The notes under the pieces are model-generated. The model saw only the letters and a program-made list of their open reading frames with translations, was not told where the DNA came from and searched no databases. A DNA stretch of 64,000 nucleotides, from NCBI RefSeq assembly GCF_001597725.1, contig NZ_LUTR01000013.1:1-64000 (forward strand), given 5' to 3'. This stretch comes from Neptuniibacter marinus. GTDB taxonomy: Bacteria; Pseudomonadota; Gammaproteobacteria; Pseudomonadales; Balneatricaceae. The translations under genes and the position numbers were made by a program. Positions 18,391 to 27,424 of the stretch are shown here, piece after piece; position 1 is the first letter of the stretch, and each line of letters starts with the position of its first letter.

Positions 18391-18558
18391 ACTACTTTAT
18401 GGCCTTGGTCCGCTTATAACGGTACAAGTGCGAGCCAGCCCTTTTTGAGTATTGGCTTGCTTTATTAAAATTATGACGTCAATCCAGGTTTGCTAATATC
18501 TACAGCGTTTTATCTTTTTTAGGTATTGGTCAACTCTTTTTAAATGAAGGTTTTTAAA

Positions 18559-19572
18559 ATGAAAGCAATAAAAATAAAGCAGCAAGACGGTACCGATGGT
18601 ATTTATTTAGATGCTGTAGAAGATGCACCTCAGCCAGAATATGGAGAAATCCGAGTTAAAATTTATGCGGGCTCTCTTAATTTTCATGACTATCTAGTTG
18701 CTGCGGGTCAGCTTCCTACCGCTGATGGTCGGGTTTTACTTTCCGATGGGGCTGGCGTAGTGGAAGCCATTGGGCCAGGGGTCAGCGAGTTTAGCGTTGG
18801 TGATAATGTCGTATCTACTTTTTTTCCACAATGGCGTGAGGGCGCTGTGCCTTCTAGCGCAGGAGGCTTTAGCCAAACTCCAGGCGATGGTGTTGATGGC
18901 TTTGCCATTGAATATATCACTCGTTCAGAGTCTGCTTTTACCCATGCACCTAAGGGGTGGAGTCATGCTGAAGCAGCGACTATCACTACTGCAGGCTTAA
19001 CGGCTTGGAGAGCTTTAGTTGCCGATTGTGGGATTAAGGCTGGGGATAAAGTACTGACTTTGGGTACAGGTGGTGTTTCATTAGCGGCTATACAGATAGC
19101 TAAAATGCATGGCGCTGAAGTATTTATTACATCATCATCAGATGAAAAGTTGATGAAAGCTAAGGAGCTGGGTGCTGACCATGTCATTAACTATGCAAAG
19201 AACCCTAATTGGTCGGAAAAAGTTTTGGAGCTGACTCAAGGTAATGGTGTAGATCATGTGATTGAATTAGGTGGGCCTGGCACACTTGAGCAATCAACGG
19301 CCGCTGTTAAGGTCGGCGGTAATATTTCCTTAATAGGTGTGTTGACAGGTTTTGAGGGGGTATTCCCAACAGCTCAATTGATGTTCAAACAAGTGAAGCT
19401 TCAGGGATTACTTGTGGGTAGCAGGCAGCAACAGGCTGATTATATAAAGGCACTGGAAGGTAGCTCTATACGTCCAGTCGTTGATCGTGTTTTTAAATAT
19501 GAGAATCTTAAAGAAGCATTTGAATATCAGTTGTCTGGCGCTCACTTTGGAAAAATATGTGTTCAGTGGTAA
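18559..19572 (+). CDS. Zinc-independent MDR-type NAD(P)H oxidoreductase
   Basis: 337 residues from the ATG at 18559; an in-frame ATG at 18544 would add 5 residues, but GAAGG at 18546-18550 suits the second start. The N-terminal GroES-like domain (to about 120) includes NFHDYLVAAGQLP and GAGVVEAIGPGV. The Rossmann domain has GTGGVSLAAIQIAKMHGAEV (about 170-190) and DHVIELGG. Structural-zinc cysteines are absent, so this is probably a quinone-reductase or enoyl-reductase-like enzyme. The substrate is unknown. Confidence 0.85.
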   Translation: MKAIKIKQQDGTDGIYLDAVEDAPQPEYGEIRVKIYAGSLNFHDYLVAAGQLPTADGRVLLSDGAGVVEAIGPGVSEFSVGDNVVSTFFPQWREGAVPSSAGGFSQTPGDGVDGFAIEYITRSESAFTHAPKGWSHAEAATITTAGLTAWRALVADCGIKAGDKVLTLGTGGVSLAAIQIAKMHGAEVFITSSSDEKLMKAKELGADHVINYAKNPNWSEKVLELTQGNGVDHVIELGGPGTLEQSTAAVKVGGNISLIGVLTGFEGVFPTAQLMFKQVKLQGLLVGSRQQQADYIKALEGSSIRPVVDRVFKYENLKEAFEYQLSGAHFGKICVQW

Positions 19573-19764
19573 GGAAAAGTACATTAGCTAAGTGCGAGAA
19601 CTGCTACAGCTTTTTAAGTATGATCATTTGATACTAGCCTTCAATTAGGGTGTTTGACGATTTGATATAGGTTATGTATGCAAAGGTGGTTTAGGTTGCT
19701 TTTACCCTTAGTTTTGCTGATTAAAAGTGTAAGTTACTAAATTTAAAATAATTATGTGGCTATG

Positions 19765-19791
19765 GGCGCAGGTATTTCCTGCGCCTTTTTT
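19765..19791 (+). terminator. Rho-independent terminator
   Basis: Perfect 8-bp stem GGCGCAGG/CCTGCGCC with a TATTT loop and six T. It is oriented for plus-strand transcription and lies between the converging MDR and rhodanese genes. Confidence 0.85.
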
Positions 19792-19799
19792 ATTCTAAA

Positions 19800-20360
19800 T
19801 TAGCGATCTATGCGGTAGATTTTTTCTGGGTTTGGCTTGCTACCCCAAGGTAGGCCAGAGTTCTGCCAGCCGTTTTGGATACGGAAGCCGGTTTTTTCGC
19901 CTGCTTTAGCGCTGTCACCTTGGAAGCCGTTAATCATATAGGTTGCATTAGGGAAACCGTGTTTGCGTAGAAATTCTGCGCTTGGTAGGCCTCGTTCACT
20001 ACCAGAGCGACACATAGTGATAACGGTCGCTTGTTTGTCTAAGCCGCGTTCAAGCAGGGCTTGTTCAACCTGAGTGGCGAAATCTGGATTTTGGTAAAGG
20101 CGAAAGCGGTTTTTCTTAGCATCCCATTGGCTACGATCTACCATTAGGTAGGGGATATTTAGATCCACCTCATCGGTAAAGCCAATAAACATGATTTCAA
20201 TCGGGTCACGCACATCAATAAACAGCACCTCATCCGGTTTTTGTTGTAACAGTTCATAGGTGGCTTTGGGGCTGATACCGCTAATATCGCTTGCCTGAGC
20301 GCTACTCAGTGGCAGAGACATGATTGCACTGAGGAATAGCGGGGTTAGATATTTCTTCAT
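19800..20360 (-). CDS. Periplasmic rhodanese-domain protein
   Basis: 186 residues with a Sec signal peptide (about 1-23, cleavage after SSAQA). A single rhodanese domain has the active-site loop MCRSGSERG (Cys at about 108) and DVRDPIE at about 50. It probably handles sulfane sulfur or persulfide in the periplasm. It is divergent from the membrane-protein/persulfide-dioxygenase operon and shares an operator region with it. Confidence 0.88.
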   Translation of the reverse strand: MKKYLTPLFLSAIMSLPLSSAQASDISGISPKATYELLQQKPDEVLFIDVRDPIEIMFIGFTDEVDLNIPYLMVDRSQWDAKKNRFRLYQNPDFATQVEQALLERGLDKQATVITMCRSGSERGLPSAEFLRKHGFPNATYMINGFQGDSAKAGEKTGFRIQNGWQNSGLPWGSKPNPEKIYRIDR

Positions 20361-20431
20361 CGGATGTCCTCTCTTTTAAAAACTAAATCGGTAGGGTTAC
20401 CGCTATCTGCTGGTATTAAGGCAAATATCAT

Positions 20432-20481
20432 GTAATAACCTATTTAATATTAGTATTTTCTAATATAAAATAGGTTATTAC
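20432..20481. promoter_or_regulatory. Large inverted repeat operator, sulfur module
   Basis: Two 22-bp arms (20432-20453 and 20460-20481) are complementary at 21 of 22 positions around a 6-bp centre. The core ATATTAG-N6-CTAATAT recurs at 21878-21897. It lies between the divergent rhodanese and membrane-protein genes. The layout resembles sites of persulfide-sensing ArsR-family repressors (BigR/SqrR class); no such gene is in the window, so the assignment is inference. Confidence 0.75.
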
Positions 20482-20593
20482 AATAGGGTTGTAACTTTTC
20501 AGTCTGCTTTTGCTGAGAATATGATTTAGTTCTAAGCTTGTTAGTCGAGTGCAATCCTTCACTTTATAATTATCAAAGATAAGGAGATTACTG

Positions 20594-21805
20594 ATGTTAA
20601 GACGAGACCCTGAGCAGCCTTGGCATCCCAGCTATTGGTTGGCAGCACTGGGTGCTGGTGGACTTTCTATCTCATTTTTTATGTACCTGATGTGGTTGGT
20701 ACCTCATCAGGGTTTTCCTATGCCGACTTGGCAGCATCTATCGGCCTTACTGACTGGTACTACGCCATTATCTACTGGAGTCCGCCCGCTGGCTATTTTT
20801 GCGACCCTTTTTATGTTGTTGCTGGCTTTGTTGCACTTTACGCTGCTGATCTGGAATATTCGTGAATATAGTGCGGCACGCAGTACAGAAGCCTACCAGC
20901 GATTATTGGGTTCTCCCAGCGAAGTGCAGTTGATGGCCCAGCCGCTGACATTTGCGATGACTGTTAATGTTTGTTTTGCACTAGGTGCGCTCTGTGTGCC
21001 CGGTTTATGGTCTATTGTGGAATACCTTTTTCCTTTCGCTTTGTTGGCGTTTACTGCTATAGGCGTTTGGTCACTCAAACTCTATGGCCGTTATTTGAGC
21101 CGGATGCTTGTTAGCGGTGGGTATCGCCATGAAGAACACAATCATCTCTCTCCATTGATGGCTGTTTTCACCTTTTCCATGTTGTCTGTTGGTTTTGCCG
21201 CACCGGCGGCTATGTCGCACTTAGCATTTGTGGCGGCGTTGGCAGCAACCTTATCGATTCTGTTTTTGGTAATTGCCGTGGTCTCCGGTGTATTGATTTT
21301 AATATCGGGCCTGCAAGCGATGTTGCAGTATGGTTTACAAAAACAGGCTACGCCTAGTATTTGGATGCTGATCCCGATTATGACGTTGCTTGGGATTGAA
21401 TGGGTGAGGATGCAACATGGCTTGAGTCATCACTTTGCAACCCCTGTTGAGCAGGGCAGGTTGTTTGTTGTTTTGACAGCCATTTTTATGTTGCAGCTGG
21501 GCATTATGCTGCTGGGGTATCGTGTGATGCAGCTTAATGGTTATTTGACTGATCATCTTATAGGTGATCAGCGTAATCCCGTTAGTTTTGGCCTGATCTG
21601 TCCCGGTGTAGCTCTGTTTGTGATGGGCATGTTCTGGTGGCACTTGGTATGGGTACAAGGGGGTATAGTCACTGCGTTTGGCGTGGTTTACTGGTTGGGG
21701 ATTGCAGGGCTTGCGGTGGTTCAGTTTTTAACGCTAGGGGCATTACTACGTTTGAGTCATCGTTTGTTGCTACACAAACCTGTTGAGATTGCGTTAATGG
21801 AGTAA
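20594..21805 (+). CDS. Polytopic membrane protein of the sulfur module (TsoY-like)
   Basis: 403 residues with about ten hydrophobic segments (for example 17-38, 60-85, 120-165, 190-245, 255-270, 290-310, 330-385). The start MLRRDPEQPWHPSYWLAALGAGGLSISFFMYLMWLVPH resembles proteins annotated as TsoY family; I recall this family only by general appearance. Function unknown. It is the first gene under the 20432-20481 operator, upstream of a persulfide-dioxygenase-like gene, which suggests transport or sensing of a sulfur species. Confidence 0.65.
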   Translation: MLRRDPEQPWHPSYWLAALGAGGLSISFFMYLMWLVPHQGFPMPTWQHLSALLTGTTPLSTGVRPLAIFATLFMLLLALLHFTLLIWNIREYSAARSTEAYQRLLGSPSEVQLMAQPLTFAMTVNVCFALGALCVPGLWSIVEYLFPFALLAFTAIGVWSLKLYGRYLSRMLVSGGYRHEEHNHLSPLMAVFTFSMLSVGFAAPAAMSHLAFVAALAATLSILFLVIAVVSGVLILISGLQAMLQYGLQKQATPSIWMLIPIMTLLGIEWVRMQHGLSHHFATPVEQGRLFVVLTAIFMLQLGIMLLGYRVMQLNGYLTDHLIGDQRNPVSFGLICPGVALFVMGMFWWHLVWVQGGIVTAFGVVYWLGIAGLAVVQFLTLGALLRLSHRLLLHKPVEIALME

Positions 21806-21877
21806 ATACACTGTGGCTATTAAGGTCATAGTTAAATTTAAACGGCATGAAGAAGACAAGCGATGCAATTTTATTTA

Positions 21878-21897
21878 ACATTAGATGCGTCTAATAT
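21878..21897. promoter_or_regulatory. Second ATTAG-N6-CTAAT operator
   Basis: ACATTAG-ATGCGT-CTAATAT, the same core and spacing as the centre of the 20432-20481 repeat with one arm mismatch. It ends 20 bp before the persulfide-dioxygenase-like start, so it could act as a second promoter operator. Confidence 0.7.
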
Positions 21898-21917
21898 TTA
21901 TAAGCAGGAGATATACC

Positions 21918-22808
21918 ATGAGTGAAGTCCAAACTTCTCCGTGTGTGCCTCAGGTGAAAGCCTTTTTTGATGAGCCAACGAATACTTTTAGTTATGTAGT
22001 ACGGGACCCTGACTCTAATGCTTGTGCCATTATTGATTCGGTGTTGGATTTTGATTATGCCAGTGGTTCTACCGATGTGCGCTCGGCGGATGAGATCATT
22101 GCTTATGTACGTGATAACGATCTGTCGGTTGAGTGGATTTTGGAAACTCATGTTCATGCTGATCATCTGTCGGCAGCACCTTATTTACATCAAGCCTTAG
22201 GTGGTAAGACAGGTATTGGTGCTTTCATTACAGTGGTGCAGGACACTTTTGGCAAAGCATTTAATGCCGGTAGTGAATTTGTCCATGATGGTAGTCAGTT
22301 TGATCATCTGTTTGAGGAAGGTGATCGTTTTAATATTGGCAACCTTGAAGGCTATGTGTTGCATACGCCAGGGCATACTCCAGCCTGTTTAACTTATGTG
22401 ATCGGTAATGCTGCGTTTGTGGGTGATACGTTGTTTATGCCTGATTATGGAACGGCTCGTTGTGATTTTCCCGGTGGTGATGCACGTACCTTGTTTCGTT
22501 CGATCAAGAAGGTGCTCAGCTTACCCAATGAAACTCGAATCTTTCTTTGCCATGATTATAAGGCGCCGAATAGAGACGAGTATTGCCATGAAACTAGTGT
22601 TTTGGAACAGCGTCAGCACAACGTGCACGTCCATGAAGGTATTATGGAAGATGAGTTTGTACGTATGCGCACTGAGCGTGATGATACGTTGGAAATGCCT
22701 AGGCTAATTCTGCCATCGGTTCAGGTCAATATGCGAGCGGGTGAGATGCCGCCAGCAGAAGACAATGGCCAAGTGTACCTAAAAGTACCGATCAACCTAT
22801 TTAAATAA
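21918..22808 (+). CDS. Persulfide-dioxygenase-like metallo-beta-lactamase-fold protein (Blh/ETHE1 type)
   Basis: Likely oxidises glutathione persulfide to sulfite. 296 residues from the ATG at 21918 (AGGAG 7 bases before); the frame extends upstream into the operator, so the longer start is unlikely. The metal motif THVHADH (HxHxDH) is at about 77-83, HTPGHTPACLTY at about 152-163, GDTLFMPDYGTARCDFPGG at about 172-190, and a late His in FLCHDY. This iron-binding pattern fits ETHE1/Blh proteins. Followed by the DUF442 gene after 13 bases. Confidence 0.88.
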   Translation: MSEVQTSPCVPQVKAFFDEPTNTFSYVVRDPDSNACAIIDSVLDFDYASGSTDVRSADEIIAYVRDNDLSVEWILETHVHADHLSAAPYLHQALGGKTGIGAFITVVQDTFGKAFNAGSEFVHDGSQFDHLFEEGDRFNIGNLEGYVLHTPGHTPACLTYVIGNAAFVGDTLFMPDYGTARCDFPGGDARTLFRSIKKVLSLPNETRIFLCHDYKAPNRDEYCHETSVLEQRQHNVHVHEGIMEDEFVRMRTERDDTLEMPRLILPSVQVNMRAGEMPPAEDNGQVYLKVPINLFK

Positions 22809-22821
22809 GACCGAGGAATTT

Positions 22822-23244
22822 ATGGATATTAAAGAACTTGAACCGGGCTTTTCTATCAGCCATGCGATCTATCCCAGTGATATTGAAGAGCTGAAAACCC
22901 TTGGCTTTCGCGCGATTATCTGTCATCGCCAGCCAGGTGAAGCGGACGACCATATCGACGACTCCCTGCTACGCCAAGCAGCAGAAGCGGCGGGAATTGA
23001 ATGGGTCGAGATTCCTGTGACACCGGGTGAGTATACAACGGAAGCGATTGAGGCCTTTGGTGCCGCAATTGATAGGTTGCCGACGCCTATTTTGGGTTTT
23101 TGCCGCAGTGGTCGCCGCGCGGTATCTCTTTGGGTTCACAATCAAGTGCAGCAGGAAAGCTGTGATTTAGGGCAGTTGTTGAAGGCCGCCCATGCTGCGG
23201 GTCATGATTTACATGCAGAGAAGGATAGCTTTATTCAATGCTGA
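22822..23244 (+). CDS. DUF442 / TIGR01244 sulfurtransferase-phosphatase-fold protein
   Basis: 140 residues with the Cys-x5-Arg loop FCRSGRRA (Cys at about 94), as in tyrosine-phosphatase-fold proteins annotated as TIGR01244 sulfurtransferases. In many bacteria this domain is fused to the Blh metallo-beta-lactamase domain; here it is a separate, adjacent gene. It probably passes sulfane sulfur to or from the dioxygenase. GAGG precedes the ATG. Confidence 0.85.
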   Translation: MDIKELEPGFSISHAIYPSDIEELKTLGFRAIICHRQPGEADDHIDDSLLRQAAEAAGIEWVEIPVTPGEYTTEAIEAFGAAIDRLPTPILGFCRSGRRAVSLWVHNQVQQESCDLGQLLKAAHAAGHDLHAEKDSFIQC

Positions 23245-23323
23245 CCTCTGAGACTAGGCCTTGAATAGGGAGTAAAGTGCGTTAGAGGTTAAGAGAATAG
23301 GGCGTTAAGGGAATAGGTGGGCA

Positions 23324-25042
23324 GTGAATATTAAAAAATATCTCCCGATTTTGACATGGTTGCCAAATTACCGCTTGGCGATTTTTAATCAGGATCTGAT
23401 GGCGGCTGTGATTGTAACCGTGATGCTTGTCCCTCAGTCATTGGCTTATGCCATGCTGGCGGGATTGCCACCTGAAGTAGGGCTTTATGCCAGTATCGCC
23501 CCGTTATTGATTTATGCGGTGTTGGGCACAAGTAGTGCGTTATCGGTTGGCCCTGTTGCGGTAATTGCGCTGATGACGGTGACCACGGCCGGTAATATTG
23601 TTTCTCCCGACGGTGAGGCTTATCTAGCAACCGTTATCCTGCTTACATTTATCTCCGGTATTATGCTGACGCTGATGGGGCTATTTCGTCTGGGTTTTTT
23701 GGCCAACTTTCTAAGTCATCCGGTTATTTCTGGTTTTATCACGGCTTCTGCGGTGATTATCTCTCTTAGCCAGCTCAAACATATATTGGGCGTTTCGGTG
23801 AGTGGCCACAATCTGCCTGAACTGCTGATGGCTTTGATTCAAGCGTTGCCACAATTGAATTTGGCAACGCTGTTGATGGGTAGTGGAACTTTACTCTTTC
23901 TTTATGCAACTAGACGCTGGCTGGGTAAGCTTCTGGCTCGGTTGGGTTTCAGTCGATCAATCACTGGTAGTGTAGGCCGCTTGGCCCCCATTTTGGCGGT
24001 TGTGGTAACGACTTGGATAGCCGCTCAGTTTGGTTTAGTCGAGCTGGGGGTTGCCGTTGTCGGTGAAGTGCCTGCAGGCTTACCGCCTTTAGCGATGCCG
24101 TCTACGGATGTCGGCCTTTGGCAGCAACTGTGGGTTGGTGCTTTGCTGATCAGTATTGTTGGTTTTGTCGAGTCGGTGTCAGTGGGGCAGACGTTGGCGG
24201 CAAAGCGTCGTGAACGTATCGATCCAGATCAGGAGTTAATCGGCCTTGGTTGTGCCAATCTTGGCGCTGCGGTCAGCACGGGTATGCCGGTAACGGGTGG
24301 TTTTTCTCGCTCGGTGGTAAATTTTGATGCGGGTGCGCGAACCCCTGCGGCTGGGGCATTTACTGCCTTGGGCATTTTAGTGGTTATTCTTTGGTTTACG
24401 CCCTTATTGCAGACGTTACCGATTGCCACGTTGGCGGCGACAATTATTATTGCGGTACTGTCGCTCATTGATATTCATGCTATTAAGCATACTTGGCGCT
24501 ATTCTAAAGCTGATTTCTCGGCGATGTTGCTAACGGTTGTGATCACCCTGTTACAAGGGGTCGAAGCGGGTATTCTCGCTGGGGTTGGTTTGTCTCTAGC
24601 GCTACATATTTATCGCACAAGTCGTCCACATACCGCAGTAGTTGGACGGGTGGCTGACAGCGAACATTTTCGTAATATAGAGCGACACTTAGTAGAAACT
24701 AGTCCTAATCTGTTGATTATTCGGGTGGATGAGAGTCTCTATTTTGCCAACGCCCGTTATTTGGAGGATCAGATACAGGCGCTGGTTAGCCAAAACCCAG
24801 AACTTCAGCATTTAGTGATCAGTTGTCAGGCGGTCAATCTGATCGATGCTTCAGCATTGGATAGTTTGGAATCGATCAATGCGCGCCTGAAGGATACCGG
24901 CATTAAATTGCACTTGGCCGAAGTTAAAGGGCCGGTTATGGATCGTTTGGAGCGGGTTGAGTTTCCGGAGCATCTGAGCGGTGAGATATTTATCAGTACG
25001 TTTGCTGCTTGGCAGCGGTTGAAGAGCGGTGATAAAGATTAA
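23324..25042 (+). CDS. SulP-family anion transporter with STAS domain
   Basis: 572 residues starting at GTG 23324 (AGGTGG ribosome site). The N-terminus LPNYRLAIFNQDLMAAVIVTVMLVPQSLAYAMLAGLPPEVGLYAS is the SulP signature. About 12-14 membrane segments run to residue about 430, and a cytoplasmic STAS domain covers about 450-565 (LVISCQAVNLIDASALDSLESI). It probably carries sulfate or sulfite across the inner membrane, so it could export or exchange the product of the persulfide enzymes upstream. Confidence 0.93.
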   Translation: MNIKKYLPILTWLPNYRLAIFNQDLMAAVIVTVMLVPQSLAYAMLAGLPPEVGLYASIAPLLIYAVLGTSSALSVGPVAVIALMTVTTAGNIVSPDGEAYLATVILLTFISGIMLTLMGLFRLGFLANFLSHPVISGFITASAVIISLSQLKHILGVSVSGHNLPELLMALIQALPQLNLATLLMGSGTLLFLYATRRWLGKLLARLGFSRSITGSVGRLAPILAVVVTTWIAAQFGLVELGVAVVGEVPAGLPPLAMPSTDVGLWQQLWVGALLISIVGFVESVSVGQTLAAKRRERIDPDQELIGLGCANLGAAVSTGMPVTGGFSRSVVNFDAGARTPAAGAFTALGILVVILWFTPLLQTLPIATLAATIIIAVLSLIDIHAIKHTWRYSKADFSAMLLTVVITLLQGVEAGILAGVGLSLALHIYRTSRPHTAVVGRVADSEHFRNIERHLVETSPNLLIIRVDESLYFANARYLEDQIQALVSQNPELQHLVISCQAVNLIDASALDSLESINARLKDTGIKLHLAEVKGPVMDRLERVEFPEHLSGEIFISTFAAWQRLKSGDKD

Positions 25043-25198
25043 AAGCCTCGTTTGATGAGAGGTTGTAAGGATAGATGGCAATCATGCCATAAATTTCTGC
25101 TATGAAGCCTATTGTTAGTATAAATTTTATTTGGTTATAAGCTTATAGTATTATGTTATTAAGCAAGGGCAGCAATGCTCACTAAACTAAATTTCCAA

Positions 25199-25226
25199 AA
25201 CGAAAGTAAGATAACGAAAGTAAGAT
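25199..25226. repeat. Exact 14-bp tandem duplication upstream of peroxiredoxin
   Basis: AACGAAAGTAAGAT is repeated twice without a gap, ending 17 bp before the start codon. It lies in the leader immediately before the ribosome site GGAGA. It may be a recent slip or a regulatory repeat. Confidence 0.7.
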
Positions 25227-25243
25227 AACTGGAGAAATGAAAG

Positions 25244-25894
25244 ATGGCACTTCGAATCAATGACATTGTACCTAACCTCGATTTGAAAACCGATCTAGGC
25301 GACTTCAAACTGCATGATTTTATCGGTGATAGCTGGGCTATCCTGTTCAGTCACCCGAAAGACTTTACACCTGTTTGTACCACTGAATTCGGTGCAGTCG
25401 CGCAGCTGGCGGCTGAGTGGGAAAAGCGTGGTACTAAAGTGATTGGCCTGTCTGTTGACGGTGTTGATGAGCATGTTGAATGGAAGTCAGATATAGAGAA
25501 ATATTCAGGCGCGCCAGCAAAATTCCCAATTATTGCTGACGAGGATATGGCGGTTGCCAAGGCACTGGATATGCTACCGGCCGATGCTTACTTGCCAGAT
25601 GGCCGCACTGCCGCAGACTCCGCTAGTGTACGTGTAGTATTTATCTTCAGCCCAGATAAAAAACTGCAGCTGTCGATGACCTACCCAATGTCTGTTGGCC
25701 GTAACTTTGCCGAGGTTCTACGTGCGTTGGATGCATTACAAGCAACCGCTGGAGCACCGATCGCAACGCCTGCTAACTGGGAAGTAGGGCAGGATGTTAT
25801 TGTTGGGTTGTCTTTAAATGATGACGAGGCGAAAGCAAAATTTGGTGATGTTGATATAAAACTACCTTACCTACGTACGACTAAACAGCCATAA
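25244..25894 (+). CDS. 1-Cys peroxiredoxin (Prx6 type)
   Basis: Cytoplasmic peroxidase reducing H2O2 and organic hydroperoxides. 216 residues. The peroxidatic cysteine is in HPKDFTPVCTTE (about 37-48), the conserved Arg in SVRVVFIFSPDKK (about 127-139), and the long C-terminal extension is typical of the Prx6 group. The monocistronic unit ends in a strong terminator. Confidence 0.95.
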   Translation: MALRINDIVPNLDLKTDLGDFKLHDFIGDSWAILFSHPKDFTPVCTTEFGAVAQLAAEWEKRGTKVIGLSVDGVDEHVEWKSDIEKYSGAPAKFPIIADEDMAVAKALDMLPADAYLPDGRTAADSASVRVVFIFSPDKKLQLSMTYPMSVGRNFAEVLRALDALQATAGAPIATPANWEVGQDVIVGLSLNDDEAKAKFGDVDIKLPYLRTTKQP

Positions 25895-25923
25895 TGACTG
25901 ATTAGTTAGCCGTGCTAGATTCC

Positions 25924-25966
25924 AACGCCCTGCCCGCAACTTTGGTTTGCTGGCGGGGCGTTTTTG
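25924..25966 (+). terminator. Terminator of peroxiredoxin
   Basis: Stem AACGCCCTGCCCGC against GCGGGGCGTT, followed by TTTTTG. The rest of the gap to 26263 holds no gene, only the promoter region of the next one. Confidence 0.8.
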
Positions 25967-26263
25967 TATCTGTGTGCCTTACTTAACGACCTAGCTGTTT
26001 TCTTTATTCTAATGATATAGGGCCTAACCATCATAAGGCTTAACCTGCCTATCGCCCAGCATGCCAACAGATCCTGTTGTTGTGGGCGGTTGATTCACTA
26101 ACCCTATAATAGCGGTTTTATTCCTACTTTCTCTGTGTCTGCGAGGGTGTGGATTACCTCTTTACCTCTCTGTTTTGATTTTACCTAACTTTACCTTTCC
26201 ATAATCCAAGTTTACCTGCCTCTGTTTCACTATAGCGTTGTCAATCGAATAGGAGATAGGCGC

Positions 26264-26788
26264 ATGAAACAGGCATTTTTTGGCTTTGTTGTTGTAAGTA
26301 TTTTGATCACGAATGCTGGGGCTGTTAATGCCGCGCCAGGTGCTCATCATCAGCGACCTCATGGTCCTGTTGATTTCCTGCCCGCTACAGCCGCTCATTT
26401 GGTGGTGGAGGGGGTTAAGTACTGGTTATCCGATGGAGTCTATTACCGTAAGGCGGGTGAGCATTATGTGGTGGTTGATAAAGCCCCAGGTTTACGTCAC
26501 CTACCCAAGGGGGCCGTGCTTGTTAAGCGAGGGGGTAAGGACTATTTCCGGCATGGCGATATTGTTTACCGTTGGGTGCCTGAGGTGCGTGAGTACCAAG
26601 TGGTTGAGTTAGCGGTTTCAGGGCCAGCAATCTATCAACGGGGGAGTGTTTTAGAGAGTCTTCCTGATGGGGCCTACGCTAAAAAGGTCAACGGTGTGCA
26701 GTATTTTACGCTGAATGGACAGTTTTTTATGCCGTCTAAGGTGAATGGTAAGGCGGTGTATGTCGTGGTTGATATTGATGCACACTAA
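26264..26788 (+). CDS. DUF6515-like periplasmic protein
   Basis: 174 residues with a Sec signal (about 1-24, cleavage near NAAPG). Repeated short beta motifs follow: VEGVKYWLSDGVYYRKAGEHYVVV, VKRGGKDYFRHGDIVYRWV, VNGVQYFTLNGQFFMP, each with the pattern G-x-x-Y/F-x-x-x-x-G-x-F/Y. It resembles DUF6515 family proteins of unknown function. GGAGATAG precedes the ATG. Confidence 0.75.
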   Translation: MKQAFFGFVVVSILITNAGAVNAAPGAHHQRPHGPVDFLPATAAHLVVEGVKYWLSDGVYYRKAGEHYVVVDKAPGLRHLPKGAVLVKRGGKDYFRHGDIVYRWVPEVREYQVVELAVSGPAIYQRGSVLESLPDGAYAKKVNGVQYFTLNGQFFMPSKVNGKAVYVVVDIDAH

Positions 26789-26979
26789 GGTGGTAGGACG
26801 TGGTCAGGAGTTTAGGCCAGCAGCTAGCACAATCGAATGATTAAACGTATGTGGGTAGCCGTTTTACGCAGATACGTAGTTTGAGATCGAGTTTAAACCT
26901 GAGTGATTTATATGGGGCGGTTGCGTTGCATAGCACTCTTTAATGTTTGATTATCTAAAAAAGATAGAGAGGGTTTGTT

Positions 26980-27222
26980 ATGAAAAAATCGGCACTTTTG
27001 TTAGCGACGGTTATTATGTCAGCAAGTATCTTACCTGCGCATGCAAAGGGCGATCGTCCGGCACCACCGTCCTTTGAGGAGCTTGATATTAATGGCGATG
27101 GTGAATTAAGCAAAGATGAACTGAAGGGGCCTCTTTTAGATGGTTTTGACAAGTTCGATACGGATGGTAATGACACATTAAGTAAGTCTGAACTGCCTGA
27201 GCCGCCACGACCTAAACGCTAG
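26980..27222 (+). CDS. Small secreted EF-hand protein
   Basis: 80 residues with a signal peptide (about 1-22, cleavage after AHA) and two EF-hand loops, DINGDGELSKDE (about 36-47) and DTDGNDTLSKSE (about 60-71). Calcium binding in the periplasm is likely; the partner is unknown. Pro-rich ends flank the pair. Confidence 0.85.
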   Translation: MKKSALLLATVIMSASILPAHAKGDRPAPPSFEELDINGDGELSKDELKGPLLDGFDKFDTDGNDTLSKSELPEPPRPKR

Positions 27223-27244
27223 AGCGTTTAGCGACATTTAACAT

Positions 27245-27311
27245 CTAGCCAATGCCCCACTATTCCTCAACATGAAGGGCCATCTTCAGTTAAACATGGG
27301 GCGTTGGTTAG
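27245..27311. terminator. Long-range inverted repeat between converging genes
   Basis: CTAGCCAATGCCCCA (27245-27259) pairs with TGGGGCGTTGGTTAG (27297-27311) at 13 of 15 positions around a 37-base loop that has its own GAAG/CTTC stem. It is located between the EF-hand gene and the converging lipoprotein hydrolase. It may be a terminator or a folded element. Confidence 0.45.
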
Positions 27312-27424
27312 TGTACTTTACAACCCTCTCAGAGGGATGGTAAGACTCTAAGACCGTCGCAGAAAGGGCGACTTTACTTCCAGTTATCTCTAACACAAGC
27401 ACACCATCGCTCTAATAACGAGTG

